DNA of 64,000 nt from Sphingobacteriia bacterium 28-36-52 (GTDB taxonomy: Bacteria; Bacteroidota; Bacteroidia; Chitinophagales; Chitinophagaceae): contig NCGN01000003.1 of assembly GCA_002281575.1 (NCBI GenBank), positions 248,001 through 312,000 on the forward strand, read 5' to 3'. Below are positions 33,248 through 44,786 of the stretch, one piece after another. The translations under genes and the position numbers were made by a program. The stretch's first letter is position 1. Each line of letters starts with the position of its first letter. The notes under the pieces were generated by a model. It worked only from the letters and a program-made list of their open reading frames with translations, searched no databases and was not told the DNA's origin.

Positions 33248-35098
33248 GTGAGCAATATCATTCATTTATTACCCGATCATATAGCCAACCAAATTGCGGC
33301 AGGAGAAGTTATTCAAAGACCTGCCAGTGCGGTGAAAGAACTATTAGAAAATGCAGTAGATGCCGGAGCCACCAAAATCAAATTATTGGTGAATGATGCA
33401 GGTAAAGCATTGATTCAGGTAATTGATAATGGAAAAGGGATGAGTGCCGAAGATGCGAAGATGGCATTTGAAAGACATGCAACAAGTAAAATTAGCCATA
33501 TTGATGATTTATTTAAAATCAAAACAATGGGTTTTAGAGGCGAAGCATTGGCCTCTATTGCAGCAGTAGCTCAAGTAGAATTAAAAACAAAAAGAGCAGA
33601 CGACGAATTAGGTACCCTTGTTGAAGTAGAGAATAGTAAAATTATTCGGCAAGAAGCATGTGTTGCCCCAGAAGGTACCAGCATCAGCATGAAGAATTTA
33701 TTTTTTAATGTTCCTGCGAGGAGAAATTTTTTAAAAAGTAATGCAGCAGAAATGCGGCATATCATGGATGAATTTATTCGGGTTGCAATGGCTTATCCTG
33801 AAATATTTTTCTCCTTAAATAGCAATGGTCAAGAAGTATACCATTTAGAATCGGGTAATCATAAACAAAGAATTATTCAAATTTTAGGAAATAGCTATAA
33901 TGCAAAGCTGGTAAATGTTTTAGAAGAAACTGACTACATGAATATTGCTGGATTTATAGGCAAGCCTGAAACTGCTAGAAAAACCAGGGGCGATCAATAC
34001 TTTTTTGTAAATAATCGATTTATCAAAAGCGCTTACTTAAATCATGCGGTAAATACAGCATTTGAAGGAATGGTTGCTAAAGACAGTTTTCCGAGTTATG
34101 TATTGTACATTGATTTAGATCCTACTCAAATAGATATCAATGTTCATCCTACTAAACAAGAAATAAAATTCGAGGATGAAAAAATAATTTATGCTTTTGT
34201 TCAGGCTGCAGTAAAACATGCGTTGGCACAATTTAGTATTGCGCCTTCTTTAGATTTCTCTTTGAATGCAGATATACAGGGCTTGGATGCAGTGAGTAAA
34301 CCATTCACAAGAAATGATCAGGAAGCTGCAGTTTCATCTAGTTTATACAAAACATTTTCTCAAAAACACCAAGCGCATTTTATTGAGCCCAGCAATAAAT
34401 CTGAACTGAAAAGTTGGAAAGATTTTTTTAAGCCTAGCGAACAAACAGATTCATCGGGAACAATTGGCGGATTTTTAAGTGAGCCTGTATTAGAAGAGGA
34501 GTATACTGGTGGAAAATTATTGAATATTCCACAAATACAACACTATTTACAATTACAACAAACCTATATTATTGCTACCACTCAAACAGGATTTTTATTG
34601 GTTCACCAACAACTTGCCCATGAAAGAATATTGTATGAACAATATAGTCAGGCAGTCCATTCTAAACAAGCCCCTACACAAAAAAGTTTATTCCCCATCC
34701 CGTTAGATTTGGCAGCTTCTGACAGTGTTTTGCTTCAAGAGTTATTGCCCGATCTTCAATTAATTGGATATCAAATTGAAAAAGATGAACAGCATCAATT
34801 TGTAATTCAAGGAACCCCTGCAGATATTGTGGTAGGCAATGAAAAGCACGCCATTGAAATGCTAATAGAACAGTTTAAGCATTTTAATAGCGAAATCAAT
34901 TTTAGTAAAAAAGAAAAACTAGTTCGTTGTATGGCAAAACAGCAATCTATCAAAACAGGAATAACATTAGATCAAAAAGAAATGGCTGGCTTGGTAAATG
35001 CTTTATTTGAATGCAATACACCCAATATTACCCCTACAGGGAAGCCTACCTACATTGAATACAAGGGAAATTATTTAGAGCAATTATTTGAGCGTTAA
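33248..35098 (+). CDS. mutL: DNA mismatch repair protein MutL, endonuclease motif altered
   Basis: 616 residues from the GTG at 33248, which gives the standard start VSNIIHLLPDHIANQIAAGEVIQRP; the open frame extends 32 codons upstream but that stretch has no MutL similarity. The GHKL ATPase is intact: KELLENAVDAGA, DNGKGM, TMGFRGEALASIAAV. The C-terminal dimerisation/endonuclease domain has H453-QQLAHERILYE in place of DQHA-x2-E-x4-E, so the metal-binding Asp and His are replaced by His and Gln, while both Glu remain. The later motifs are CMAKQQSIKTG and TPTGKPT instead of ACK-type and GRP-type sequences. The protein ends one base before the stop of the convergent dacB-like gene. Confidence 0.94.
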   Translation: MSNIIHLLPDHIANQIAAGEVIQRPASAVKELLENAVDAGATKIKLLVNDAGKALIQVIDNGKGMSAEDAKMAFERHATSKISHIDDLFKIKTMGFRGEALASIAAVAQVELKTKRADDELGTLVEVENSKIIRQEACVAPEGTSISMKNLFFNVPARRNFLKSNAAEMRHIMDEFIRVAMAYPEIFFSLNSNGQEVYHLESGNHKQRIIQILGNSYNAKLVNVLEETDYMNIAGFIGKPETARKTRGDQYFFVNNRFIKSAYLNHAVNTAFEGMVAKDSFPSYVLYIDLDPTQIDINVHPTKQEIKFEDEKIIYAFVQAAVKHALAQFSIAPSLDFSLNADIQGLDAVSKPFTRNDQEAAVSSSLYKTFSQKHQAHFIEPSNKSELKSWKDFFKPSEQTDSSGTIGGFLSEPVLEEEYTGGKLLNIPQIQHYLQLQQTYIIATTQTGFLLVHQQLAHERILYEQYSQAVHSKQAPTQKSLFPIPLDLAASDSVLLQELLPDLQLIGYQIEKDEQHQFVIQGTPADIVVGNEKHAIEMLIEQFKHFNSEINFSKKEKLVRCMAKQQSIKTGITLDQKEMAGLVNALFECNTPNITPTGKPTYIEYKGNYLEQLFER

Positions 35099-36433
35099 TT
35101 AATTCTCGTTAATTACTGTTGTTAAAAACTGCTCTACATATTTTCTAACAGTGCCTGCTGCAGATTGGTGTGCATTAACCATGATAGAAAAAATCAATTC
35201 TTTCCCCTGATTGGTAATAATAAATCCACTTAAAGCTACATGTCCGGTTAGTGTACCTGTTTTTGCAAATATTTTATTTTCATACCCTTTGTATAGACCA
35301 CCTAAAGTGCCTGTATTACCAGTTGGGAAAATTGTTTTAATTCTTTCCCATGGTTGCTCTTGTTTCATTTTATTTAATACCCAAATAAAATCTTGAGGGG
35401 TCATCATATTGTACCTACTTAAACCACTTCCATCTACCCATCTTGGCTTATGTGGCATACCCAACATGTCTGATTTTAATAAAGTATCAATAATTTTAGA
35501 ATCATCCATCGTGCCAATCTTTTCATTAGCCACCATCAGCAATGTTTGTTCTGCAAAAAAATTATCACTGCGATGCATCATGATTTTTAGTAGACTGTCA
35601 GTTGGCTGAGAGTAGAATTTTTTCCAATTAGGTTGATCAATAGCCACCGCATTGGCATAATTCAGTACCCTATTCAAGGTATCTTCTAACAATGGTATCA
35701 TTAATTGATCCATCTCTTTTTTAACTACAAAGGGTATAGCAACTCCATTAAATACTCTATTGCTTTTTACTACAGTAAAGCTATTCTGGTCTTTATCTCT
35801 GTCTATAGCATAGCGCCCATTTTCTGTACTTGAAAAAATAACCAAGGAATCTTTAAATGCCTTAGGTGTTACAGTAATACGATTTCCTTTTTTTCCAAAG
35901 TAAACCAAATTGCCATAGATGGGCATAGGAGAACGTTCTGGAGAATAGTCGGCATCGTAATCGTTCCATGCCCACCCATTACCAAACGCAGTAGCATTAT
36001 ACCTTGGTGCAACTACAGTAATTTTGGGCGCATTGGCTTTTAAAAAATCATATGCCAACTGATCTTCAAAATCAGGATGTAAAAAACTTGGATCTCCTGT
36101 GAATCTAAGTGCAATATTTTCATCGTCGGGCAAATATTCAAATGCAACAATACTATCACCAAGGTTTTTCATTGCCGCATAACAAGTAAATATCTTGGTA
36201 TTGCTTGCTGGAATAAAATATTTCTCCGATTGATAATTATATAGATACTTTCCGCTAGCAGGATTAAACAAACTGATTCCTACATGCGCAGGTAACAATT
36301 CTGGTTTGTCTAAAATAATAGATTTAGCCTGTTGCTCAATTGAGCTAGCTTGTTGAATAGTTTGAACAGACTTTTGTACTTTACAAGAGCTGGCAAAAAA
36401 TAATACTGAAGCGAAATAGAAAAATTTTTGCAT
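35099..36433 (-). CDS. dacB: PBP4-type D-alanyl-D-alanine carboxypeptidase/endopeptidase lipoprotein
   Basis: 444 residues from the ATG at 36433; a further in-frame Met at 36457 overlaps the upstream gene and would bury the signal peptide. The signal (MQKFFYFASVLFFASSC) ends in a lipobox with Cys17, so the enzyme is likely a lipoprotein. Peptidase S13 motifs are S77-x-x-K80 in PASNTKIF, SDN in MMHRSDNFFAEQ and K391-T-G in FAKTGTLTGH. It trims or opens peptidoglycan cross-links in the periplasm. Positioned 10 bp after the arginase-like gene. Confidence 0.93.
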   Translation of the reverse strand: MQKFFYFASVLFFASSCKVQKSVQTIQQASSIEQQAKSIILDKPELLPAHVGISLFNPASGKYLYNYQSEKYFIPASNTKIFTCYAAMKNLGDSIVAFEYLPDDENIALRFTGDPSFLHPDFEDQLAYDFLKANAPKITVVAPRYNATAFGNGWAWNDYDADYSPERSPMPIYGNLVYFGKKGNRITVTPKAFKDSLVIFSSTENGRYAIDRDKDQNSFTVVKSNRVFNGVAIPFVVKKEMDQLMIPLLEDTLNRVLNYANAVAIDQPNWKKFYSQPTDSLLKIMMHRSDNFFAEQTLLMVANEKIGTMDDSKIIDTLLKSDMLGMPHKPRWVDGSGLSRYNMMTPQDFIWVLNKMKQEQPWERIKTIFPTGNTGTLGGLYKGYENKIFAKTGTLTGHVALSGFIITNQGKELIFSIMVNAHQSAAGTVRKYVEQFLTTVINEN

Positions 36434-36443
36434 AGGGTATTTA

Positions 36444-37583
36444 TTAGCTTCGTTCAACTGCTCGTAACCAACGCTCTGGAATATCGTTGTTACAAGCTAT
36501 CATATAATCTTTATAGCTGCAAGCTACATATTTGCCATCATGTAATTGCATCCACCACCTACCAGTTCTTTTGCTTTGCAAAAAGGAAGTCTCTACTTCA
36601 GCAAATGCCATGGTAAATTCATTAAATTCTGTTTTATTTTCAAGATCGGCCTCCTGCTTTCCCCTATGTATTCCATCAATAATATACCAAATCATATGTG
36701 CCTGTTGTATGGCAGTCATTTCGTGGGAATCATTGACAACATTGTATCCATATATTCCAATTGAGTTACAAATACTACTCATGCCTGCATATTGCATAAG
36801 TGTACATGCTTCTTCTCCATTTAATCCATTTGGAGTAACTCTATTTGATGGGGCATGTGCATATTGAATGGCTTCAATATCAAAACTTACTAGCTCACTA
36901 TTCCTGATAGCAGGTTCCATTTCTTCAATTGCTTCTTTTACCCTGCCTACTCTATAACAATCGAAGCCTAACTTATTAATAGTTTCCAGCATATTTGGAT
37001 GCATGAAATAGCTTTGGAAAGCCATATGCGTATAGTGCCTTAAGTGATTAGGAATGCCTGTAAACATGTCTACTAAAAACATATCAGCGGGTTCTAGGCT
37101 ATCCATGTCTAAGTTTATTCTAGCATCCACTGTTACAGCATCAATAATTTTATTCAGTGAGCCGTATGCTGCATATTGCGGGGTGGTGATATCGTGTGAA
37201 CCTCCTAGAATCAATACTTTTTTGCCCATCTGCAACAATTCACTTACTACCATCCTAACTGCAGCGTAACTATCTGGTAAGCTTGCGCCAATTTTGATAT
37301 TACCTAAATCGGCTACGGTAACTTCAGTATGCCAATAATACAATTTGTAAAACTGCGCTCTCACTTTATTGGGAGCATCAGTATTGGTGTATTGCATACC
37401 CATACCCCTCATTTCACCACATCCTACTATTACTAAATCGGCATCGGATATATCTGGCAACTCTTCCTCATGTACCAAAATATGTTTACCAATTTGGGTG
37501 TCTTTAAAACCCTCATCATTAGAAATTTCAGCAAGGTTAATGGGTTCAAGAAAGTCAAGTAAAGATGCTAGAGACATGGGCAC
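36444..37583 (-). CDS. Arginase/formiminoglutamase-fold protein with incomplete metal site
   Basis: 379 residues of the ureohydrolase fold, Bacteroidota subtype: VLILGGSHDITTPQYAAYG (about 123-141), TVDARINLDMDS (151-162), RVGRVKEAIEEMEPAIRNSELVSFDIEAIQYAHAPS and GEEACTLMQYAGMSSICNSIGIYGYN. Of the six manganese ligands of arginase, His130, Asp153 and Asp235 are kept, but the His and Asp of DAHxD are Arg155 and Asn157 and the second Asp of SxDxD is Glu237. Two-metal hydrolysis therefore looks unlikely. Function unknown; annotations as formimidoylglutamase should be treated with care. It lies between a two-component system and dacB on the same strand. Confidence 0.8.
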   Translation of the reverse strand: MPMSLASLLDFLEPINLAEISNDEGFKDTQIGKHILVHEEELPDISDADLVIVGCGEMRGMGMQYTNTDAPNKVRAQFYKLYYWHTEVTVADLGNIKIGASLPDSYAAVRMVVSELLQMGKKVLILGGSHDITTPQYAAYGSLNKIIDAVTVDARINLDMDSLEPADMFLVDMFTGIPNHLRHYTHMAFQSYFMHPNMLETINKLGFDCYRVGRVKEAIEEMEPAIRNSELVSFDIEAIQYAHAPSNRVTPNGLNGEEACTLMQYAGMSSICNSIGIYGYNVVNDSHEMTAIQQAHMIWYIIDGIHRGKQEADLENKTEFNEFTMAFAEVETSFLQSKRTGRWWMQLHDGKYVACSYKDYMIACNNDIPERWLRAVERS

Positions 37584-37635
37584 GATTTTGTACCCCTCAT
37601 AACGAATAAGTAACTAGGATTATTGCAATTAAGCC

Positions 37636-38340
37636 TTAGTCTGTGTATTTATACCCAACACCTCTTACAGAATGAAAGTATACCGGATTACGACTATCTT
37701 CTTCAAAGTATTTTCGGAAGCTTAAAATGAAATTATCAATAGTACGAGTAGTTGGATAAACATTGTACCCCCAAACTACTTGTAGAATTTTTTCTCTGGT
37801 TACTACTTCTCCTCTATTTTCTATTAAAAGCTTCAGCAACATGGCTTCCTTCTTACTCAAATCAACCCTTAATCCGTTCCATGTGATGGCGTCCTGTGCT
37901 TTAAAGTCTATTAGGTTTTTTCCAAATTGATAGTGGTCACCAATTGACTCCTTTACTTGTAGTCGTTTATTTTTCTCAATTAGTTTAGCTACCCTTATTA
38001 ATAATTCATCTAGATTAAAGGGCTTGGTTAAATAATCATCAGCTCCTTTTTTTAAGCCTAGTACTTTATCTGCAGGTGCATTTTTTGCACTCAACATTAA
38101 AATGGGAACTTCATTGTTATGAACACGAATACTTTCTGTAACACTAATGCCATCTAACTCTGGAAGCATCACATCCATAATAATTAAATCAAAGTAAGCA
38201 TTTTCTACTTTCTTAAGGGCTTCATTTCCATCGAAAGCAGAGGTAACTTCATAGCCTTCCATTTCCAAATTCAACTTAAGTGCTTCGTGCAAATTAAGCT
38301 CATCTTCTACCACAAGTATATTGGCTTTTTCGGCTGTCAT
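37636..38340 (-). CDS. OmpR/PhoB-family response regulator
   Basis: 234 residues. Receiver domain with acidic pocket E12-D13, phospho-acceptor Asp56 in DLIIMDVMLPELDG and Lys in YLTKPFNLDEL; a winged-helix DNA-binding domain at about 130-232 (VDLSKKEAMLLKLLIENRGEVVTREKILQVVWGYNVYPTTRTIDNFILSFRKYFE...YFHSVRGVGYKYTD). The partner kinase gene is directly upstream, 5 bp away. The pair resembles RprX/RprY-type systems of Bacteroidota, whose signals relate to envelope stress; the target genes are not visible here. Confidence 0.95.
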   Translation of the reverse strand: MTAEKANILVVEDELNLHEALKLNLEMEGYEVTSAFDGNEALKKVENAYFDLIIMDVMLPELDGISVTESIRVHNNEVPILMLSAKNAPADKVLGLKKGADDYLTKPFNLDELLIRVAKLIEKNKRLQVKESIGDHYQFGKNLIDFKAQDAITWNGLRVDLSKKEAMLLKLLIENRGEVVTREKILQVVWGYNVYPTTRTIDNFILSFRKYFEEDSRNPVYFHSVRGVGYKYTD

Positions 38341-38345
38341 TATTG

Positions 38346-39317
38346 TTATTTGAATAGTACAGTAAAAATACTCCCGTTTGGCTGATTATCTGTCACAGAA
38401 ATGTAGCCATTGTGGGTTTCCGCTATTTTTTTACACAAATAAAGTCCTAACCCAGTTCCCTGTGCTTTTCGGGTATTCTCGCTACCACTTCTATAGAACT
38501 TATCAAATACTTTTTTCTTTTCTTGATCTGCAATCCCTTGTCCTAAATCTGCAATGGACAACACTGTTTTATTTGCCAAAAAAGTAAGCGATACATGAAT
38601 AGGCATATTCTTTGGAGAATATTTCAAGGCGTTTTCTAAAAGATTGTTCACCAACATTTGTAACAAAAATGGGTCACCTTGCATTAACCTATTTTCTTCA
38701 ATTGCTTCTGTGATAACTCTTTCTGGAAATCGGCTTTTGCAATCGTCTACACATGTTTCTACAACATCTGTAAGGTTAAGTTCTTGAAAGTTTACAGAAT
38801 AGCCGCCTGCATCTAGTTGAGAAGTAAAAAGAATATTATTACAAAGGGTATTAAGTCTATTTGCTTCTTGCAGAGTATTAGCAATCAATTTCTGCTGTTT
38901 GTCTTCTTCTAGTTTTCTTTTTTGTAAAGTTTCTAAATTTAGCTGTGCAACAGCAATTGGCGTTTTCAATTCGTGGGTAATGGCCATCATGAAATTTTGC
39001 TGCTGAGCGGAAAATTTCAACTGTCTTCTGGTAGCTCTGTAAACATAAACTGCTCCAACCAATATTAATGCTAAAAAAGTAATACCCTCGCCAATATATT
39101 GAGCCGTTTTTCGATTGCTCATATCTTGAATAGAAGTTAGCTTTTCAAGATAAAGAGGATCATCTTTTAAGAGTTCCGATACCCGAATGGCAGTCATTAC
39201 ACCATTTTGTTTTTCAAGTGCAATAAACCACCATGCCAATGCGGCAATCATATATAAAAGCAGAAACCAATAAACAAAAGTTACTACAGCTAATTTGGGT
39301 GGCTTAAGCGTTCTCAT
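38346..39317 (-). CDS. Sensor histidine kinase, two transmembrane helices
   Basis: 323 residues. Two membrane helices (about 11-33 and 78-93) enclose a short periplasmic loop of about 45 residues. The HisKA domain has H115 in FMMAITHELKTPIAVAQLNLETL; the ATPase has NLLENALKYSP (N box), IADLGQGIAD (G1), FDKFYRSGSENTRKAQ (F box) and GTGLGLYLCKK (G2). No HAMP or PAS domain. Its ATG overlaps the stop of gldH by 4 bp (ATGA), so it is translated together with that lipoprotein. Confidence 0.95.
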   Translation of the reverse strand: MRTLKPPKLAVVTFVYWFLLLYMIAALAWWFIALEKQNGVMTAIRVSELLKDDPLYLEKLTSIQDMSNRKTAQYIGEGITFLALILVGAVYVYRATRRQLKFSAQQQNFMMAITHELKTPIAVAQLNLETLQKRKLEEDKQQKLIANTLQEANRLNTLCNNILFTSQLDAGGYSVNFQELNLTDVVETCVDDCKSRFPERVITEAIEENRLMQGDPFLLQMLVNNLLENALKYSPKNMPIHVSLTFLANKTVLSIADLGQGIADQEKKKVFDKFYRSGSENTRKAQGTGLGLYLCKKIAETHNGYISVTDNQPNGSIFTVLFK

Positions 39318-39778
39318 TTTGCAATTTTTTCTACCCTGATTCCTGCATTTAAAATATGAGGCAGCGGGTCTTCACGCATGGCTTGTTGAATACCAAAGCT
39401 ATAATTACCTGCCCTTAACTTTAAAGGAGCTTGGGTTATTCTAATTCTGTGATCAAAAATATCATCCATCCCTACCCCTTGCCAACCTTTTTTATTATCA
39501 GCTAATCTTAAATTAAGTAATTGAGACTTAACAGTATCTCCAGGAGATTGGGTGGTAAATTTTACCCATAAATTATTATATCTATATGCATCTTCATGAC
39601 GAACCACAGCATAAATATGGTACAAGGAAACAGTATCGGTAATCGTAAACTTGAAAAACGGTTTTGTAGACGACGCCCAACTATGGGTTGGAAAAAAATG
39701 AGTCTTTTCAAAAACACCATTCGATTCACAACTAGTTAAAAGCAGTAAACTCAGGAAAATACCAATATAAATTCTCAC
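39314..39778 (-). CDS. gldH: Gliding motility lipoprotein GldH
   Basis: 154 residues from the GTG at 39778 (VRIYIGIFLSLLLLTSC, Cys17 lipidated). The frame opens further to an ATG at 39826, but that overlaps yicC and disrupts the signal peptide. The mature part, FFPTHSWASSTKPFFKFTITDTVSLYHIYAVVRHEDAYRYNNLWVKF and the C-terminal HRIRITQAPLKLRAGNYSFGIQQAMREDPLPHILNAGIRVEK, is the GldH pattern. GldH is required for gliding and chitin use in F. johnsoniae. It sits between yicC (39 bp upstream) and a histidine kinase (4-bp overlap). Confidence 0.88.
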   Translation of the reverse strand: MRIYIGIFLSLLLLTSCESNGVFEKTHFFPTHSWASSTKPFFKFTITDTVSLYHIYAVVRHEDAYRYNNLWVKFTTQSPGDTVKSQLLNLRLADNKKGWQGVGMDDIFDHRIRITQAPLKLRAGNYSFGIQQAMREDPLPHILNAGIRVEKIAK

Positions 39779-39815
39779 ATGAATTATTTTAGTAAAGATA
39801 CATAAGCAGTCATTA

Positions 39816-40691
39816 TTATAGAACATTCAAAATCTGCTCTTTGGCTTTCTCTAATTCATCCTTCATTAAAATAACTGCTTTTTGCATATTGGCATCATAG
39901 GCTTTGGAACCAGTTGTATTTATTTCGCGTCCAAACTCTTGTAAGATAAAAGAGAGTTTCTTCCCCTTTGAAATACCCTCTTCTGCCAAAATGGTTCTAA
40001 AATAGGCACAATGGTTGTTTAGACGAACCTGCTCTTCACTGATATCAATTTTTTCAATGTAATAAATTAACTCTTGTTCAAGCCTATTAGGATCGTAGTT
40101 TTCTTTACCTACATTCTCTTCTAATACCTTCAATAATCCCTCTCTTATTTTTGTTCTTCTAAGCGGTTCTAAAGTGGTAATTAATGCTTGCTGAGATTCA
40201 ATATTATTTAGCCTTACCAACAAATCTGCTTCAATAGATTTACCCTCTTCTTTTCGATGATTATTCAATTGAGCAATTGCCTCTTTTAATAATTTCTCAA
40301 AACTAATCCACTCCGCCTCTGTAAGCATTTCGGTTGAAGGCGTAATTACATCGGGTAATTTTAAAATAGTACTTAAGATATCGCCTGTTTCTAAACCCAA
40401 CTCGTTCGCTAGTTGCGCAACTGGCTGAAAATAAGCTTTTGCTAAATCAGTATTAATGGTAACTGGTTTACTTGCGCCATTCATTTTTATAGAAATATTG
40501 CACTCTACACTACCGCGTTGTAAACCCTCGTTTAAATTATTTCGTACTTCAAATTCATAGGGCTTTAACAAAGAAGGGATATTCAATCTTAAATCAAATT
40601 GCTTACCATTCAATGATTTGATTTCAATCAAAAAGTTTTTATCACCAATGGATTGTTCTGCTCGGCCGTAACCAGTCATTGAATATAGCAT
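39816..40691 (-). CDS. YicC-family endoribonuclease
   Basis: 291 residues, full length for the family. N-terminal MLYSMTGYGRAEQSIGDKNFLIEIKSLNGKQFDLRLNIPSLLKPYEFEVRNNLNEGLQRGSVECNISI and C-terminal DISEEQVRLNNHCAYFRTILAEEGISKGKKLSFILQEFGREINTTGSKAYDANMQKAVILMKDELEKAKEQILNVL (DUF1732) are both recognisable. E. coli YicC helps degrade the small RNA RyhB. It heads a minus-strand group yicC-gldH-histidine kinase-response regulator. A gmk gene, often next to yicC in other phyla, is not here. Confidence 0.95.
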   Translation of the reverse strand: MLYSMTGYGRAEQSIGDKNFLIEIKSLNGKQFDLRLNIPSLLKPYEFEVRNNLNEGLQRGSVECNISIKMNGASKPVTINTDLAKAYFQPVAQLANELGLETGDILSTILKLPDVITPSTEMLTEAEWISFEKLLKEAIAQLNNHRKEEGKSIEADLLVRLNNIESQQALITTLEPLRRTKIREGLLKVLEENVGKENYDPNRLEQELIYYIEKIDISEEQVRLNNHCAYFRTILAEEGISKGKKLSFILQEFGREINTTGSKAYDANMQKAVILMKDELEKAKEQILNVL

Positions 40692-40734
40692 ACTATAGTG
40701 TTTGAGTAAAAGTAAAGGAACATTGGCAGAAATA

Positions 40735-43569
<2,835 letters not shown>

Positions 43570-43571
43570 AA

Positions 43572-44243
43572 ATGTTAGATCAAAAAACCCTTCAATTCTT
43601 AAACAAATTAAAAAAGAATAATTCCAGAGAATGGTTTAACCAACATCGAGATAATTATGAAGCAGCAAAAGAAAACTTCATCGAATTAGTCAATCAAATT
43701 TTAGCAAATACCAGTCAATTCGACCAAGACCTTAGCTTGCTCACCTATAAGGATTGTATTTTCAGAATCAATAGAGATGTACGATTCAGTAAAAACAAAG
43801 ACCCCTATAAAAATAATATGGCGGCCTATTTTGTAAAGGGAGGGAAAAAGTCTTGGCTAGCAGGCTATTATTTTCATTGCGAACCAGGGGGTAAAAGCTT
43901 TATTGGAGGTGGGTTGTATGGCGGCGAACCAAATCAAATAAAAAAAGTAAGGCAAGAAATTGACTACAATTGGTCAGCGTTTAAAGGCATTTTAGAAAAT
44001 AAATCATTTAAGAAAACCTTTGGAGACCTTTCAAGAGAAGAGGGTATGTCATTAATAAGAGAACCCAAGGGATATGAAAAAGACAATCCTGCAATTGATT
44101 ACATTAAACTAAAAAATTTTATTGTTTCCGTACCAGTAACGGATGAAGAACTCACCGATAAAAAATTAATCAAAAAGATCATCACTTGCTTTACCGCAAT
44201 GCAACCCTTATTGCAATTTTTAAATAGAGCAATGGAAGATTAA
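43572..44243 (+). CDS. DUF2461 family protein
   Basis: 223 residues, starting 2 bp after ligA. The DUF2461 (TIGR02453) pattern is clear: TLQFLNKLKKNNSREWFNQHRDNYEAAKENFIELVNQIL, YKDCIFRINRDVRFSKNKDPYKNNMAAYFVKGGKKSWLAGYYFHCEPGGKSFIGGGLYGGEP and LKNFIVSVPVTDEEL. Function unknown; the protein is soluble and probably co-transcribed with ligA. Confidence 0.93.
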   Translation: MLDQKTLQFLNKLKKNNSREWFNQHRDNYEAAKENFIELVNQILANTSQFDQDLSLLTYKDCIFRINRDVRFSKNKDPYKNNMAAYFVKGGKKSWLAGYYFHCEPGGKSFIGGGLYGGEPNQIKKVRQEIDYNWSAFKGILENKSFKKTFGDLSREEGMSLIREPKGYEKDNPAIDYIKLKNFIVSVPVTDEELTDKKLIKKIITCFTAMQPLLQFLNRAMED

Positions 44244-44348
44244 TCTATTACAAAGGGTTATTGCCATTTATTTAATCACTGTTTTATATTTGACAACCGC
44301 ATAACTATTGATTTTCTTAAACTTCAGTTGTTCGTTTTTAACGTTCAC

Positions 44349-44753
44349 CTAAATATATTCTTTAAACAACCCCTTGGTATCATTGAAGCCAATAATACAG
44401 TCTAGAGAAGACTTTCCTGGTTTTATAGAAACGACTGGATCAATACCAAAATTGGGAATCGTTATCATTTCAGTTGCCCTGATTTCTTTGTATTGTATTT
44501 GAACCTTATAGTTAAATGTCTTGGCAGTTTCATAAATATTCACAGCAAATTTCCAATTATTTACATTCCCTATCCCGTCATCAATAGGCATAGCGTAAGC
44601 TGCAATTGGTTTTTTAGATGGAAGTTCCCTATTCTCAGAAACAGTTGGCACTTTAATTACCACGCTATCCAGTTTTGTTTCATTTTGCTTGTTTTCAATA
44701 CCAGTACAACTGATGCCTAAAACCAATAAAACAAAATATACAATTGCTCTCAT
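44349..44753 (-). CDS. Small lipoprotein of unknown function
   Basis: 134 residues with a lipoprotein signal MRAIVYFVLLVLGISC (Cys16), a Thr/Ser/Lys-rich linker (about 20-50) and a beta-rich C-terminal part (NNWKFAVNIYETAKTFNYKVQIQYKEIRATEMITIPNFGIDPVVSIKPGKSSLDCIIGFNDTKGLFKEYI). I do not recognise a family. It is downstream of another unknown lipoprotein gene (33 bp), likely in one unit. The 105 bp to the convergent DUF2461 gene hold no clear terminator. Confidence 0.65.
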   Translation of the reverse strand: MRAIVYFVLLVLGISCTGIENKQNETKLDSVVIKVPTVSENRELPSKKPIAAYAMPIDDGIGNVNNWKFAVNIYETAKTFNYKVQIQYKEIRATEMITIPNFGIDPVVSIKPGKSSLDCIIGFNDTKGLFKEYI

Positions 44754-44786
44754 TAAAAAAATATTATACTCAATTTATTAAATAAT

